NCBI GenBank assembly: GCA_039025855.1
Contig: JBCCNL010000001.1
Coordinates: 62,001 to 126,000, forward strand
Direction: 5' to 3'
Source: JBCCOW01 sp039025855
GTDB taxonomy: Bacteria; Planctomycetota; Phycisphaerae; Phycisphaerales; Phycisphaeraceae
Length of the DNA stretch: 64,000 nucleotides
Under the pieces are notes generated by a model. That model was given only the letters and a program-made list of their open reading frames with translations, made no database searches and was not told the DNA's origin. The position numbers were made by a program, and so were the translations under genes. How positions within the stretch are numbered: the first letter of the stretch is position 1; every line of letters begins with the position of its first letter. Below are positions 33,009 through 40,785 of this stretch, piece by piece.

Positions 33009-34372
33009 TGGACCTGGCGATCATCGGTGCCGGGTATGTCGGTCTTGTGACCGGCGTCTGCCTCGCGGAGAAGGGCCACCGTGTGACCTGTGTCGACCTC
33101 GACGCAGAACGGGTCGTACGGATCAACCGAGGCGAGCCGCCGATCTTCGAGGCCGGGCTTGAGCCGCTGCTCAAGCGACATGTCGGCGATAGATTCCGCG
33201 CGACCACCGACCTGGCCTCCGCGGTGCGTGAGGCACAGCTCACCATGATCGCGGTCGGCACCCCGTTCGATGGCAAACAGATCGACCTCCGCTACATCCG
33301 TGAGGCTACTCAGCAGGTCGGTGAAGCCCTCCGCGAGACCGACGGCTACCACCTGGTGGTCATCAAGAGCACCGTCGTCCCGGGCACCACGCAGGACGTT
33401 GTGCGTCCGCTGCTCGCCGAGTCGTCGGGCAAGACACACGGCCGCGGCTTCGGTGTCGCCATGAACCCCGAGTTCCTCAGCGAGGGTGTTGCGATCCGGG
33501 ATTTCATGGAGCCCGACCGGATCGTGCTCGGCTGTGATGACAAGCAGGGCTTAGCGATGCTGCATGAGCTGTACGCGCCGTTCGACCCCGCGGTCCCGCG
33601 TGTCGAGACGAACCCCGGCACGGCAGAGATGATCAAGTACGCCAGCAACGCGCTGTTCGCCACGCTGATCTCCTACGCCAACGAGATCGCGGGCTTGTGC
33701 TCAAGCCTCGGCGGGATCGACGCGGCGCGGGTGATGCAGGGCCTTCACCTCGCGGGTGGCTTCCGGATGCAGAGCGACGGTCGGATCGCGCTCCCGGGCA
33801 GCGCGGAGCCCGATGCACAGGTCGCCAGGATCACGTCCTTCCTCGAGGCCGGCTGTGGGTTTGGCGGTAGCTGCCTGCCCAAGGACGTCAGTGCCCTCGC
33901 CGCACACGGCCGAGCACACGGCCGAGCGATGCCGCTGCTCGACGCCGTGCTTGGTATCAACCGTGAGCAGCCGACCGAGATGTTGCAACTGCTCCGCAGA
34001 CGGTTCGACACGCTCACCGGCCTGAGCGTCGCTGTCCTCGGGCTGGCGTTCAAGCCAGGCACCGACGACGTCCGCCTCTCGCCTGCGCTGCCGCTGATCG
34101 AACTGCTCCACGCCGAAGGCGCAAAGCTGACGCTGTATGACCCGCTGGTCACCGCCGACGCCGACCCACGCTTCGGCCCGCCGGCTCACTTCGCCGCCGA
34201 CCTCGAAGACGCGCTCGCCGAACAGGACGCGGTCATGATCGTCACGCGCTGGGATGACTTCACCGCGATCCCCGAACTCGTCGCCGACCACGTGCACCCC
34301 CCGGTGGTGATCGATGGGCGGCGTATCCTCGCACCCGATGCCGTGCCCGCCTACGAAGGGATCGGGCTTTAG
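33008..34372 (+). CDS. ugd: UDP-glucose 6-dehydrogenase
   Basis: This 454-residue nucleotide-sugar dehydrogenase oxidises UDP-glucose to UDP-glucuronate with two NAD. The N-terminus IIGAGYVGLVTGVCLAEKGH is the NAD fold, and STVVPGTTQDVVRPLL, NPEFLSEGVAI, YASNALFATLISYANE and FGGSCLPKD (catalytic Cys289) are all present. LGLAFKPGTDDVRLSPAL begins the UDP-binding domain. A GGAGGAGGGG site lies inside the end of the preceding gene. Its product probably feeds the UXS-like enzyme and uronic-acid transferases of the locus. Confidence 0.92.
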   Translation: MDLAIIGAGYVGLVTGVCLAEKGHRVTCVDLDAERVVRINRGEPPIFEAGLEPLLKRHVGDRFRATTDLASAVREAQLTMIAVGTPFDGKQIDLRYIREATQQVGEALRETDGYHLVVIKSTVVPGTTQDVVRPLLAESSGKTHGRGFGVAMNPEFLSEGVAIRDFMEPDRIVLGCDDKQGLAMLHELYAPFDPAVPRVETNPGTAEMIKYASNALFATLISYANEIAGLCSSLGGIDAARVMQGLHLAGGFRMQSDGRIALPGSAEPDAQVARITSFLEAGCGFGGSCLPKDVSALAAHGRAHGRAMPLLDAVLGINREQPTEMLQLLRRRFDTLTGLSVAVLGLAFKPGTDDVRLSPALPLIELLHAEGAKLTLYDPLVTADADPRFGPPAHFAADLEDALAEQDAVMIVTRWDDFTAIPELVADHVHPPVVIDGRRILAPDAVPAYEGIGL

Positions 34373-34386
34373 CCGAGACGTCCGAC

Positions 34387-34938
34387 ATGATCTTCACCGA
34401 GACCCCACTAGCCGGCGGCTACCTGATCGAGCCCGAGCGTCGCGAAGATGCTCGGGGCTACTTCGCACGGGTCTGGTGCGAGCAGGAGTTCGCCGACCAC
34501 GGCCTGAGCACGGCGCTGGTGCAGGTCAATGTCGGGTTCAGCCTCAAGCGTGGCACACTGCGTGGCATGCATTACCAGAACGCGCCGCAAGCCGAGGTCA
34601 AGCTCGTCCGCTGCACGCGTGGCGCCGTCTACGACGTCATGGTGGACCTGCGCCCCGAATCGCCGACCCACACCCGGTGGTACGCCGCCGAGCTCACACC
34701 CGACAACGGCCGGATGCTCTACATCCCCGAGGGGTTCGCGCACGGCTACATCACGCTCGCTGACGACGCTGAGATCAGCTATCAGACAAGCCAGACCTAC
34801 GCCCCCGACGCAGCGACGGGCGTCGCGTTCGACGACCCGGCGTTCGGAATCGACTGGCCGATCGAGCCCGTCGTGCTCTCCGACGCCGACCGCGCCTGGC
34901 CCCGCTACGCACCCGACCCTGTGGAGAAACCCTCATGA
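34387..34938 (+). CDS. dTDP-4-dehydrorhamnose 3,5-epimerase-family cupin
   Basis: The 183-residue cupin has LRGMHYQNAPQAEVKLVRCT, GAVYDVMVDLRPESPT and LYIPEGFAHGYITL, matching RfbC. It inverts carbons 3 and/or 5 of a 4-keto-6-deoxy sugar nucleotide. No rmlA, rmlB or rmlD is in this window. Given the CDP-glucose pyrophosphorylase-like gene two positions on, the substrate may be a CDP-linked rather than dTDP-linked sugar. Its stop overlaps the next ATG (ATGA). Confidence 0.85.
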   Translation: MIFTETPLAGGYLIEPERREDARGYFARVWCEQEFADHGLSTALVQVNVGFSLKRGTLRGMHYQNAPQAEVKLVRCTRGAVYDVMVDLRPESPTHTRWYAAELTPDNGRMLYIPEGFAHGYITLADDAEISYQTSQTYAPDAATGVAFDDPAFGIDWPIEPVVLSDADRAWPRYAPDPVEKPS

Positions 34939-36239
34939 TCATCGTCGATAAGGCCCTGAAAAAACGTGAGCAGGACGGCAACCCGATCCGCGTCGGGATC
35001 GTCGGGACGGGCTGGATGGCGCGGGGGATCGCGCACCAGCTGCTGACCCCGATCCCGGGTATCCGCCTCGTCGCGGTCTTCAATCGCAACGCGCAGCGGG
35101 CCCGCGACCTGCTCGCCGAGGCGGGTGTTGACGACGTGATCGAGACCGCCAGTACCGCCGGCCTCGAGGAAGCGGTCGACCGGTCCCGGGTCGCGATCGC
35201 CGACGACCCGATGCAGATCTGCGAGGCGGGCAACATCGACGTGCTGATGGAGTGCACGGGCAGCCCCGAGTTCGCCGCGGGCGTTGCGGTTGCCTCGATC
35301 GAGCACGGCAAGCACACGATCCTGGTCAACGCTGAGCTCGACGCGACGGTCGGGCCCATCCTCAAGCACAAGGCCGACCAGGCCGGCGTGGTCCTCTCGA
35401 ACGTCGATGGCGACGAACCGGGTGTCGCGATGAACCTGCTGCGGTTTGTCGAGACGATCGGTTACCGCCCGATCGCGGCGGGGAACATCAAGGGCTTCAT
35501 CGATCAGTATCGCAACCCCGACACGCAGAAGGGCTTCGCCGACAGCGTCAACCAGGGCCCGCGGATGATCACCTCGTTTGCTGACGGCACGAAGCTGTCG
35601 ATGGAGACCTGCATCCTGGCGAACGCGGCGGGCTTCGGCGTCGCCAAGCGGGGGATGCACGGCCACCGCTGCGAGCATGTCATGGAGCTGCCGGACTACC
35701 TCGCGGGCCAGACCGACGCGCTGTTGGAGCGGGGCATCGTCGACTACGTCCTGGGCGCGAAGCCCGGGAACGGCGCGTTCGTCGTCGGCTACAACGAGAA
35801 TCCCTTCAAGCAGGAGTACATGCGTTACTTCAAGATGGGCGAGGGTCCGCTTTATGTGTTTTACACCCCGTACCACCTGCCGCAGCTGCAGGCCGCGGTA
35901 ACCGTCGGCCGGGTCGCGCTGTTCGGGGACGCGGCGGTCACCCCCGCGGGCCCGCCGATGTGCGACGTCGTCGCCATCGCCAAGCGTGAGCTTAAGGCAG
36001 GCGACACGCTCGACGGCATCGGCGGGTTTGACACGTACGGCGTGATCGAGAACGCCGAGGTCAGCAGCCGGGAAGGCCTGCTGCCCATGAGCCTGTCGGG
36101 TGGGTGTCGGGTCAAGCACGACCTGCCGCAAGACACGGCGTTGACGTACGCGGACGTCGAGCTGCCCGCGGGCCGGCTCTGCGATGCGCTGCGGGCCGAG
36201 CAGAACGCGTTGTTTTTCCCCGACCCCGCACCGGTCTAA
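34935..36239 (+). CDS. NAD(P)-binding oxidoreductase with C-terminal SAF domain
   Basis: This 434-residue protein has a Rossmann start IRVGIVGTGWMARGIAHQLL related to homoserine dehydrogenase/Gfo-Idh folds, and IDVLMECTGSPEFAAGVAVA. A C-terminal SAF (antifreeze-like) region follows (VVAIAKRELKAGDTLDGIGG, EGLLPMSLSGGCRVKHDLPQ). Such proteins occur in surface-polysaccharide loci and are thought to act on sugar or sugar-acid precursors; the reaction is not established. It is coupled by ATGA to the upstream epimerase. Confidence 0.75.
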   Translation: MIIVDKALKKREQDGNPIRVGIVGTGWMARGIAHQLLTPIPGIRLVAVFNRNAQRARDLLAEAGVDDVIETASTAGLEEAVDRSRVAIADDPMQICEAGNIDVLMECTGSPEFAAGVAVASIEHGKHTILVNAELDATVGPILKHKADQAGVVLSNVDGDEPGVAMNLLRFVETIGYRPIAAGNIKGFIDQYRNPDTQKGFADSVNQGPRMITSFADGTKLSMETCILANAAGFGVAKRGMHGHRCEHVMELPDYLAGQTDALLERGIVDYVLGAKPGNGAFVVGYNENPFKQEYMRYFKMGEGPLYVFYTPYHLPQLQAAVTVGRVALFGDAAVTPAGPPMCDVVAIAKRELKAGDTLDGIGGFDTYGVIENAEVSSREGLLPMSLSGGCRVKHDLPQDTALTYADVELPAGRLCDALRAEQNALFFPDPAPV

Positions 36240-36284
36240 TCAGCGGCCGCACGCAAGAGGTCGGAAGATGAGGAGAGTGGTCCG

Positions 36285-37100
36285 ATGAAGGTGGTCCTGT
36301 TCTGCGGCGGAGCCGGGATGCGCATGCGTGAAGCGAGCGAGAAGATCCCCAAGCCCATGGTGTCGGTCGGCTCGAGGCCGATCCTGTGGCACGTCATGAA
36401 GTACTACGCGCACTTCGGACACCGCGACTTCATCCTCTGCCTCGGCTGGCAGGCGAACGTGATCAAGGACTACTTCCTCCACTACGAGGAGAGCGTCTCC
36501 AACGACTTCGTGCTCCACGGGAACGGCAAGGGCGTCGAGCTGCTGAGCAGCGACATCGACGACTGGAACATCACCTTCGTCGACACGGGCATCAAGGCCA
36601 ACATCGGTCAACGCCTGATGAAGGTCCGCCCGTTCCTGGAGGGGGAAGGCACCTTCCTCGCCAACTACACCGACGGCGTGAGTGACCTGGACCTGCCGAG
36701 CCTCGTGAAGGCCCACCGCGAACACGAGGCGGTCGCCACGTTCGTCAGTGTCCGGCCCCAACAGAGCTTCCATCTCGTGGATCATGCCGAGGGCGGCCGG
36801 GTCTCTCGGATCAAGACGATCTCGCAATCGGACGTCTGGATGAACGGCGGGTTCTTCGTGCTGGAGCAGGGCATCTTCGACCACATCCACGACGGGGAAG
36901 ACCTGGTGCTCGAGCCGTTCGAGCGTCTGATCCAGCAGAACGCGCTATATACCGTCCGCCACAACGGGTTCTGGGGCTGCATGGATACGTTCAAGGAGAA
37001 GCAGGCGCTCGACGACCGGGTCGCGCGGGGTGATGCTCCGTGGGAGCTGTGGAATCAGGACGGGCCTGTGGCGGACGGCGGCGGCGAGGCTCGGTCATGA
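36285..37100 (+). CDS. Glucose-1-phosphate cytidylyltransferase-like nucleotidyltransferase
   Basis: This 271-residue enzyme has a nucleotidyltransferase N-terminus (VVLFCGGAGMRMREASEKIP and KPMVSVG). ILWHVMKYYAHFGHRDFILC, LANYTDGVSDLDL and VWMNGGFFVLEQGIFDHI are typical of RfbF, which makes CDP-glucose from CTP and glucose 1-phosphate. No CDP-glucose 4,6-dehydratase (RfbG) is visible here; the UXS-like SDR or a gene elsewhere would be needed to continue to 3,6-dideoxy-type sugars. A GAGGAGAG site precedes the ATG. The stop overlaps the deacetylase start (ATGA). Confidence 0.82.
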   Translation: MKVVLFCGGAGMRMREASEKIPKPMVSVGSRPILWHVMKYYAHFGHRDFILCLGWQANVIKDYFLHYEESVSNDFVLHGNGKGVELLSSDIDDWNITFVDTGIKANIGQRLMKVRPFLEGEGTFLANYTDGVSDLDLPSLVKAHREHEAVATFVSVRPQQSFHLVDHAEGGRVSRIKTISQSDVWMNGGFFVLEQGIFDHIHDGEDLVLEPFERLIQQNALYTVRHNGFWGCMDTFKEKQALDDRVARGDAPWELWNQDGPVADGGGEARS

Positions 37101-37738
37101 TCCACGCGGCGTTTACGCAGCTCAATTCGGTGCTGTGCCTCGGTGCCCACGCCGACGACATCGAGATCGGCTGTGGCGGGACCTTGCGTAAGCTGATCGA
37201 GTTGCATCCGGGGCTTTCGGTACACTGGGTGGTCTTCAGCGGTAGTGCCGAACGCGCCGCGGAGGCGCGGGACAGCGCGGAGGCCTTCCTGGCTGACGCC
37301 GGGGTACACACCGTGACCTGCCATGCCTACCGCGACAGCTTCTTCCCGTATCAGTCCGAGGCCATCAAGGAGACGCTCCACACGCTGGCGTCCACGGTGA
37401 GCCCCGACCTGATCTTCTCTCACCGGCCGAACGATGCCCATCAAGACCACCGCGTTTTGTCCGAGCTGACCTGGTGCGCTTTTCGGGACCACGCCATCCT
37501 CGAGTACGAGATCCCCAAGTACGAGGGTGATCTGGGCCGGCCGAACGTCTTGGTGGAACTCTCGCCGCAGCAAGCCCGGCGAAAGGTGGACCACCTCATG
37601 TCGGCGTTCCCGAGCCAGGCCGGTAAGGGCTGGTACACGGAGGACACCTTCCTGGCCTTGATGCGGCTGCGTGGCGTGGAATGCAATGCGCCGGGGCGGT
37701 TCGCCGAGGGCTTCTACGCCCGCAAGCTCGTGATGTAG
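37097..37738 (+). CDS. PIG-L-family N-deacetylase
   Basis: The protein has 213 residues. Zinc motifs are LCLGAHADDIEIGCGG near the start and HRPNDAHQDHRVLSEL later, as in LmbE/PIG-L de-N-acetylases. It probably removes an acetyl from an amino sugar of the polymer or its precursor. It is coupled to the cytidylyltransferase by an ATGA overlap and ends the first rightward block of the locus. The target is unknown. Confidence 0.85.
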   Translation: MIHAAFTQLNSVLCLGAHADDIEIGCGGTLRKLIELHPGLSVHWVVFSGSAERAAEARDSAEAFLADAGVHTVTCHAYRDSFFPYQSEAIKETLHTLASTVSPDLIFSHRPNDAHQDHRVLSELTWCAFRDHAILEYEIPKYEGDLGRPNVLVELSPQQARRKVDHLMSAFPSQAGKGWYTEDTFLALMRLRGVECNAPGRFAEGFYARKLVM

Positions 37739-37802
37739 GGCAGACCGGCCGTGGACGACCACGCCGCGGCGGCTTCCCGGTGACGGTTGGGCTCGCGGCG
37801 TC

Positions 37803-39176
37803 TCAACTCAGCTCTTGGACCGCGGTCCATAGGCGGGCGGCGGAGTCGTAGGGATGCGGGGTATTGGGGCGGGGCTGGAGGTAGGCGTCGGCGAGCCGAT
37901 GGAGGCGGCGTGACTCTTGGGATCGGGGCTCGTAGCTGATCAGCGGGCTGAGGTCGGGGTTGCTGTGGGGTTGCAGGAACTGCAGCGCGAGGGTGATGCA
38001 GTCGACGCCCGGGTTCATCTGGTTCTCGATGCGTTTCATGGCGAGGTCGTTGACCTGGCCTCGGCGGTTCATGGCACGGAGCTGGCGTTGGATCTGGCTG
38101 GAGCGGAGCATCTCACGGAAGAGGGTGGCGAGCATGGGGGCCCGCTCGAAGGACTCGCCGATGAGGATGGCGGACCCGAAGTCGACGAAGCCAACGCCCT
38201 GCGGGGTGATGACCATGTTGTCGAGGCGGAGGTCGAGGTGGACCACGCGGGCGTGATGGTGGATCGCGAAGAGCAGCTCGCTGGCGGAGCGGGCAAAGGC
38301 GTTGTGAGAGAGCGGCGGGCCGCCCACACGCAGCCAGTTCATGGTGAAGCTCTCGATCATGCCGCGGTGGTTTTTTTGGATGTCGAGGACCCGCGGGACA
38401 CGGTCGCGGTAGGCGGCGGGCAGGGTCTCGGCCAGCACCTTGAGGATGCCGACCTCTCGGGTCAGGAAGGTGGGGAAGACGTGGTCACAGAGCTTGCGGA
38501 CACGGTTGCGGACTTCGTCGTCGGGGACCTCGGGGTGCTTGGCTTTGATCTGCAGGGCGATCTGTTCTCGGGTGGGGACAGCCTTGTGGACGGCGTAGCC
38601 CTCGGGTTGGTCGCTGCGGGGGATGAGCGTGACATGGTGGCTGAAGCGGCCGGTGATCTCGTCGGGTCGGATGAGGTGGGTCTTGCGGGCGACCAGGCCA
38701 TGCCGGGCCTGCGGGACAAAGCGTCGCCACCACGGGATCGGGGGAGCGGCGGGCGTGCCGTCTGGTGGGCGTTGGGAGGCGACGCGTTGCTCGATGGTGA
38801 AGGCGCCCGAGCGGGTGAGGTCGCGGGCCAGGGCCTCGACGTGTTGCGGTCGGCGGTGGGCGTAGATAGCCAGGCCACCCCAGCGGATCTGGTCGAAGAG
38901 GGCTGAGGGGTCGTGAGGCCCCGATCCGTTGGTGTAGAGCAGATCGACGGGTTGGGGCCCGTCGTCGTTGGGTGGTTGCCGGTCACCGGCGGCGCGGCTG
39001 AGGGCGACGGTGGTCATCGGCCGTTGGGTGACGCACGGCGTGGCGAGTTGGCCGTGGAGCGGCGTGGGTGGCGGTGTAGGACCTGGGGCGGGCGCGTCCA
39101 CAGCACCGGCCCGGCCCCGTGGGCTCCGGGACCTCCGGCTGGCGGTTTGGGTTTTGGAACGAGCCCAGCGGCTCAT
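37803..39176 (-). CDS. Protein-kinase-fold protein with N-terminal methyltransferase-like remnant
   Basis: The 457-residue protein has a C-terminal kinase-like fold: the catalytic loop HLDLRLDNMVI near residue 313 and VDFGSAILIG (DFG near 332) are clear, and an upstream AVHKAV may be the beta-3 Lys. The HLD variant instead of HRD resembles Kdo-kinase/RIO-type enzymes. Residues ~75-180 (DLLYTNGSGPHDPSALFDQI, GGLAIYAHRRPQHVEAL) look like the end of a Rossmann methyltransferase, possibly degenerate. The N-terminus is low-complexity Pro/Arg-rich. The ATG at 39176 has GGGAG six bases upstream; other starts are possible. It may phosphorylate a glycan, but this is unproven. Confidence 0.6.
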   Translation of the reverse strand: MSRWARSKTQTASRRSRSPRGRAGAVDAPAPGPTPPPTPLHGQLATPCVTQRPMTTVALSRAAGDRQPPNDDGPQPVDLLYTNGSGPHDPSALFDQIRWGGLAIYAHRRPQHVEALARDLTRSGAFTIEQRVASQRPPDGTPAAPPIPWWRRFVPQARHGLVARKTHLIRPDEITGRFSHHVTLIPRSDQPEGYAVHKAVPTREQIALQIKAKHPEVPDDEVRNRVRKLCDHVFPTFLTREVGILKVLAETLPAAYRDRVPRVLDIQKNHRGMIESFTMNWLRVGGPPLSHNAFARSASELLFAIHHHARVVHLDLRLDNMVITPQGVGFVDFGSAILIGESFERAPMLATLFREMLRSSQIQRQLRAMNRRGQVNDLAMKRIENQMNPGVDCITLALQFLQPHSNPDLSPLISYEPRSQESRRLHRLADAYLQPRPNTPHPYDSAARLWTAVQELS

Positions 39177-39177
39177 G

Positions 39178-39211
39178 CATCTCTCCCGTGCGGTCATCTC
39201 TCCCGTGCGGT
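39178..39211 (-). repeat. Tandem 17-bp duplication carrying a Shine-Dalgarno and ATG
   Basis: The unit catctctcccgtgcggt occurs twice back to back (39178-39194, 39195-39211). On the minus strand each copy reads accgcacgggagagatg, i.e. a ribosome-binding site next to an ATG, at the very start of the kinase-like gene. Confidence 0.8.
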
Positions 39212-39260
39212 CCCGCGACACCACCGCGTTCCCGGCTCCGGATTCTCCCAACTCTGCTTT

Positions 39261-39281
39261 ATACCACCGGAATGGCGGTAT
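39261..39281. repeat. 21-bp imperfect inverted repeat
   Basis: Bases 39261-39281 fold as ATACCaCC-GGAAT-GGcGGTAT, seven of eight pairs matched. It lies between the divergent kinase-like and sugar-transferase genes and could be an operator or RNA hairpin. Confidence 0.35.
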
Positions 39282-39313
39282 GCAGGCGTTTATGCGGCAT
39301 TAACCCCCGCAGT

Positions 39314-39328
39314 GCCGTTCTGAACGGC
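39314..39328. promoter_or_regulatory. Perfect palindrome GCCGTTC-T-GAACGGC, candidate operator
   Basis: Seven-base arms are exactly complementary around one central T. It sits in the roughly 310-bp gap between two divergent exopolysaccharide genes, 160 bp before the sugar-transferase start. No other signal was recognised in the gap. Confidence 0.45.
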
Positions 39329-39486
39329 GTCAAATCCGCTGTCACCGGCCAACCGGATCGCCAGAATCGCTTCTTGCATTACGCGGGCTTGCGGTAGATA
39401 CTTGAGCGGAGGGGGATCACCCGACCGGGTCGATCCACTTTAGGGGTGCATCGCCTTAGGCATTGGATTGGATTGGAGAGAGCCGC

Positions 39487-40785
39487 GTGCCACGCTCTGT
39501 GTTGGAGGGATTGCTGCATAAGCAGAACGGCCTGGGTCAGCCCGGACGGCAGACGCCGCTGCACCGGGTCTTGCAGCGTGAACGGGCGCGGATCGACCGT
39601 CTGGGCGGGTCCATCAGCCTGTTGGTGTTTGTGTTCACCAGACCGCTCGACCCGTTCGGACGGCGGCGGAAGCGGCTGCAGCGGGTGCTGGAACAGCGGG
39701 TGAGGCTTTCCGATGAGATCGGTGTGGTGGATCGGCATCGCGTGTTTGTCTTGCTGCCGGATACCACGCCGAAGGGTGCGAAGGTCTTGGCGCGGGATGT
39801 GCTGGATCGGATGACCCCGTCGAGATCGGGCGGGGGCAAGAACGGTTCGGCGGGTCTGGACTTCGTGGTGTATCGCTACGTCTCGGCACGCGGGGATGCG
39901 CCGAAGGATTCGGCGTCGGCCAATGGGGACGGGCCTCGTCGTCTGACCGCTTCGGAAGCCGATCGAACCGCCGTGGTCAGCAGTCACCGGGACGACGATG
40001 ATGATGTCGACCGTGATCACCTTTCGGGTGGCGGCTCGACAGGGAGCAGTGGAGGTCGAGCGGGAGCCGAAGACGGCATAGGCCGGCAGACCGCGGGTGT
40101 GTCGGTGGCGGCCACGGCGCATTCGCCGCAGCAGGGCCGGACGGCGGTTGAGGACGGGGTTATGCCGATGTGTGACCTGGCCCTGGGTCTGCCGTGGTGG
40201 AAGCGGGCGACGGACATCACGCTGTCGGCGACAGCGCTGGTGCTGCTCTCTCCGGTCTTGGCGGCGGCGGCGTTGGCGATCAGGCTGGACACGCCGGGCC
40301 CGGTGATGTTCATTCAACAGCGGATGGGCTGTGGGCGGCGGGTGTTCCCGATGCTGAAGTTCCGGACGATGGTGCAGGACGCGGAGGGCATGCGGTCGCA
40401 GCTCTTGGCGATCAACGAGCAGGACGGGCCGGCGTTCAAGCTGTCGGACGACCCGCGGGTGACGCGGGTGGGTCGGGTGCTGCGGGCGACGAGTGTGGAC
40501 GAGCTGCCCCAGCTGGTGAACGTGCTGCTGGGGCACATGACGCTGGTGGGCCCGCGGCCGTTGCCGCTGGTGGAGGCCGAGGCGGTAGGAGACTGGCACG
40601 AGCGCCGCCACAGTGTGCACCCGGGGCTGACGTGCATCTGGCAGGTGCGTGGGCGGTCGGGGGTGTTGTTCGAGGACTGGGCGCGGATGGACCTGGCTTA
40701 TATCGGGCAGCGGTCGTTCTGGAGTGATCTGAAGATCATCCTGCTGACGGTGCCGGCGGTGCTGAAGCGGGAGGGCGCGAAGTGA
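39487..40785 (+). CDS. Polyprenyl-phosphate sugar-1-phosphate transferase with N-terminal GGDEF-like domain
   Basis: The 432-residue protein has a C-terminal half (from about residue 235) that is a bacterial sugar transferase: PWWKRATDITLSATALVLLS (membrane helix), FIQQRMGCGRRVFPMLKFRT, SVDELPQLVNVLLGHMTLVG and HPGLTCIWQVRGRSG. It primes polymer synthesis on undecaprenyl phosphate. Instead of the usual membrane-spanning N-terminus, residues 15-115 look like a degenerate nucleotide-cyclase/GGDEF fold (LQRERARIDRLGGSISLLVF, DEIGVVDRHRVFVLLPDT), joined by a Ser/Gly/Asp-rich linker. GTG at 39487 with an upstream GGAGAG is the preferred start. Its stop overlaps the next start (GTGA). Confidence 0.85.
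   Translation: MPRSVLEGLLHKQNGLGQPGRQTPLHRVLQRERARIDRLGGSISLLVFVFTRPLDPFGRRRKRLQRVLEQRVRLSDEIGVVDRHRVFVLLPDTTPKGAKVLARDVLDRMTPSRSGGGKNGSAGLDFVVYRYVSARGDAPKDSASANGDGPRRLTASEADRTAVVSSHRDDDDDVDRDHLSGGGSTGSSGGRAGAEDGIGRQTAGVSVAATAHSPQQGRTAVEDGVMPMCDLALGLPWWKRATDITLSATALVLLSPVLAAAALAIRLDTPGPVMFIQQRMGCGRRVFPMLKFRTMVQDAEGMRSQLLAINEQDGPAFKLSDDPRVTRVGRVLRATSVDELPQLVNVLLGHMTLVGPRPLPLVEAEAVGDWHERRHSVHPGLTCIWQVRGRSGVLFEDWARMDLAYIGQRSFWSDLKIILLTVPAVLKREGAK

Noticed and set aside
34905..36131. 408-codon minus-strand open frame opposite the SAF oxidoreductase
   Set aside because: Looks more protein-like than most shadows, but the plus-strand gene has a Rossmann motif, ATGA coupling and family similarity.
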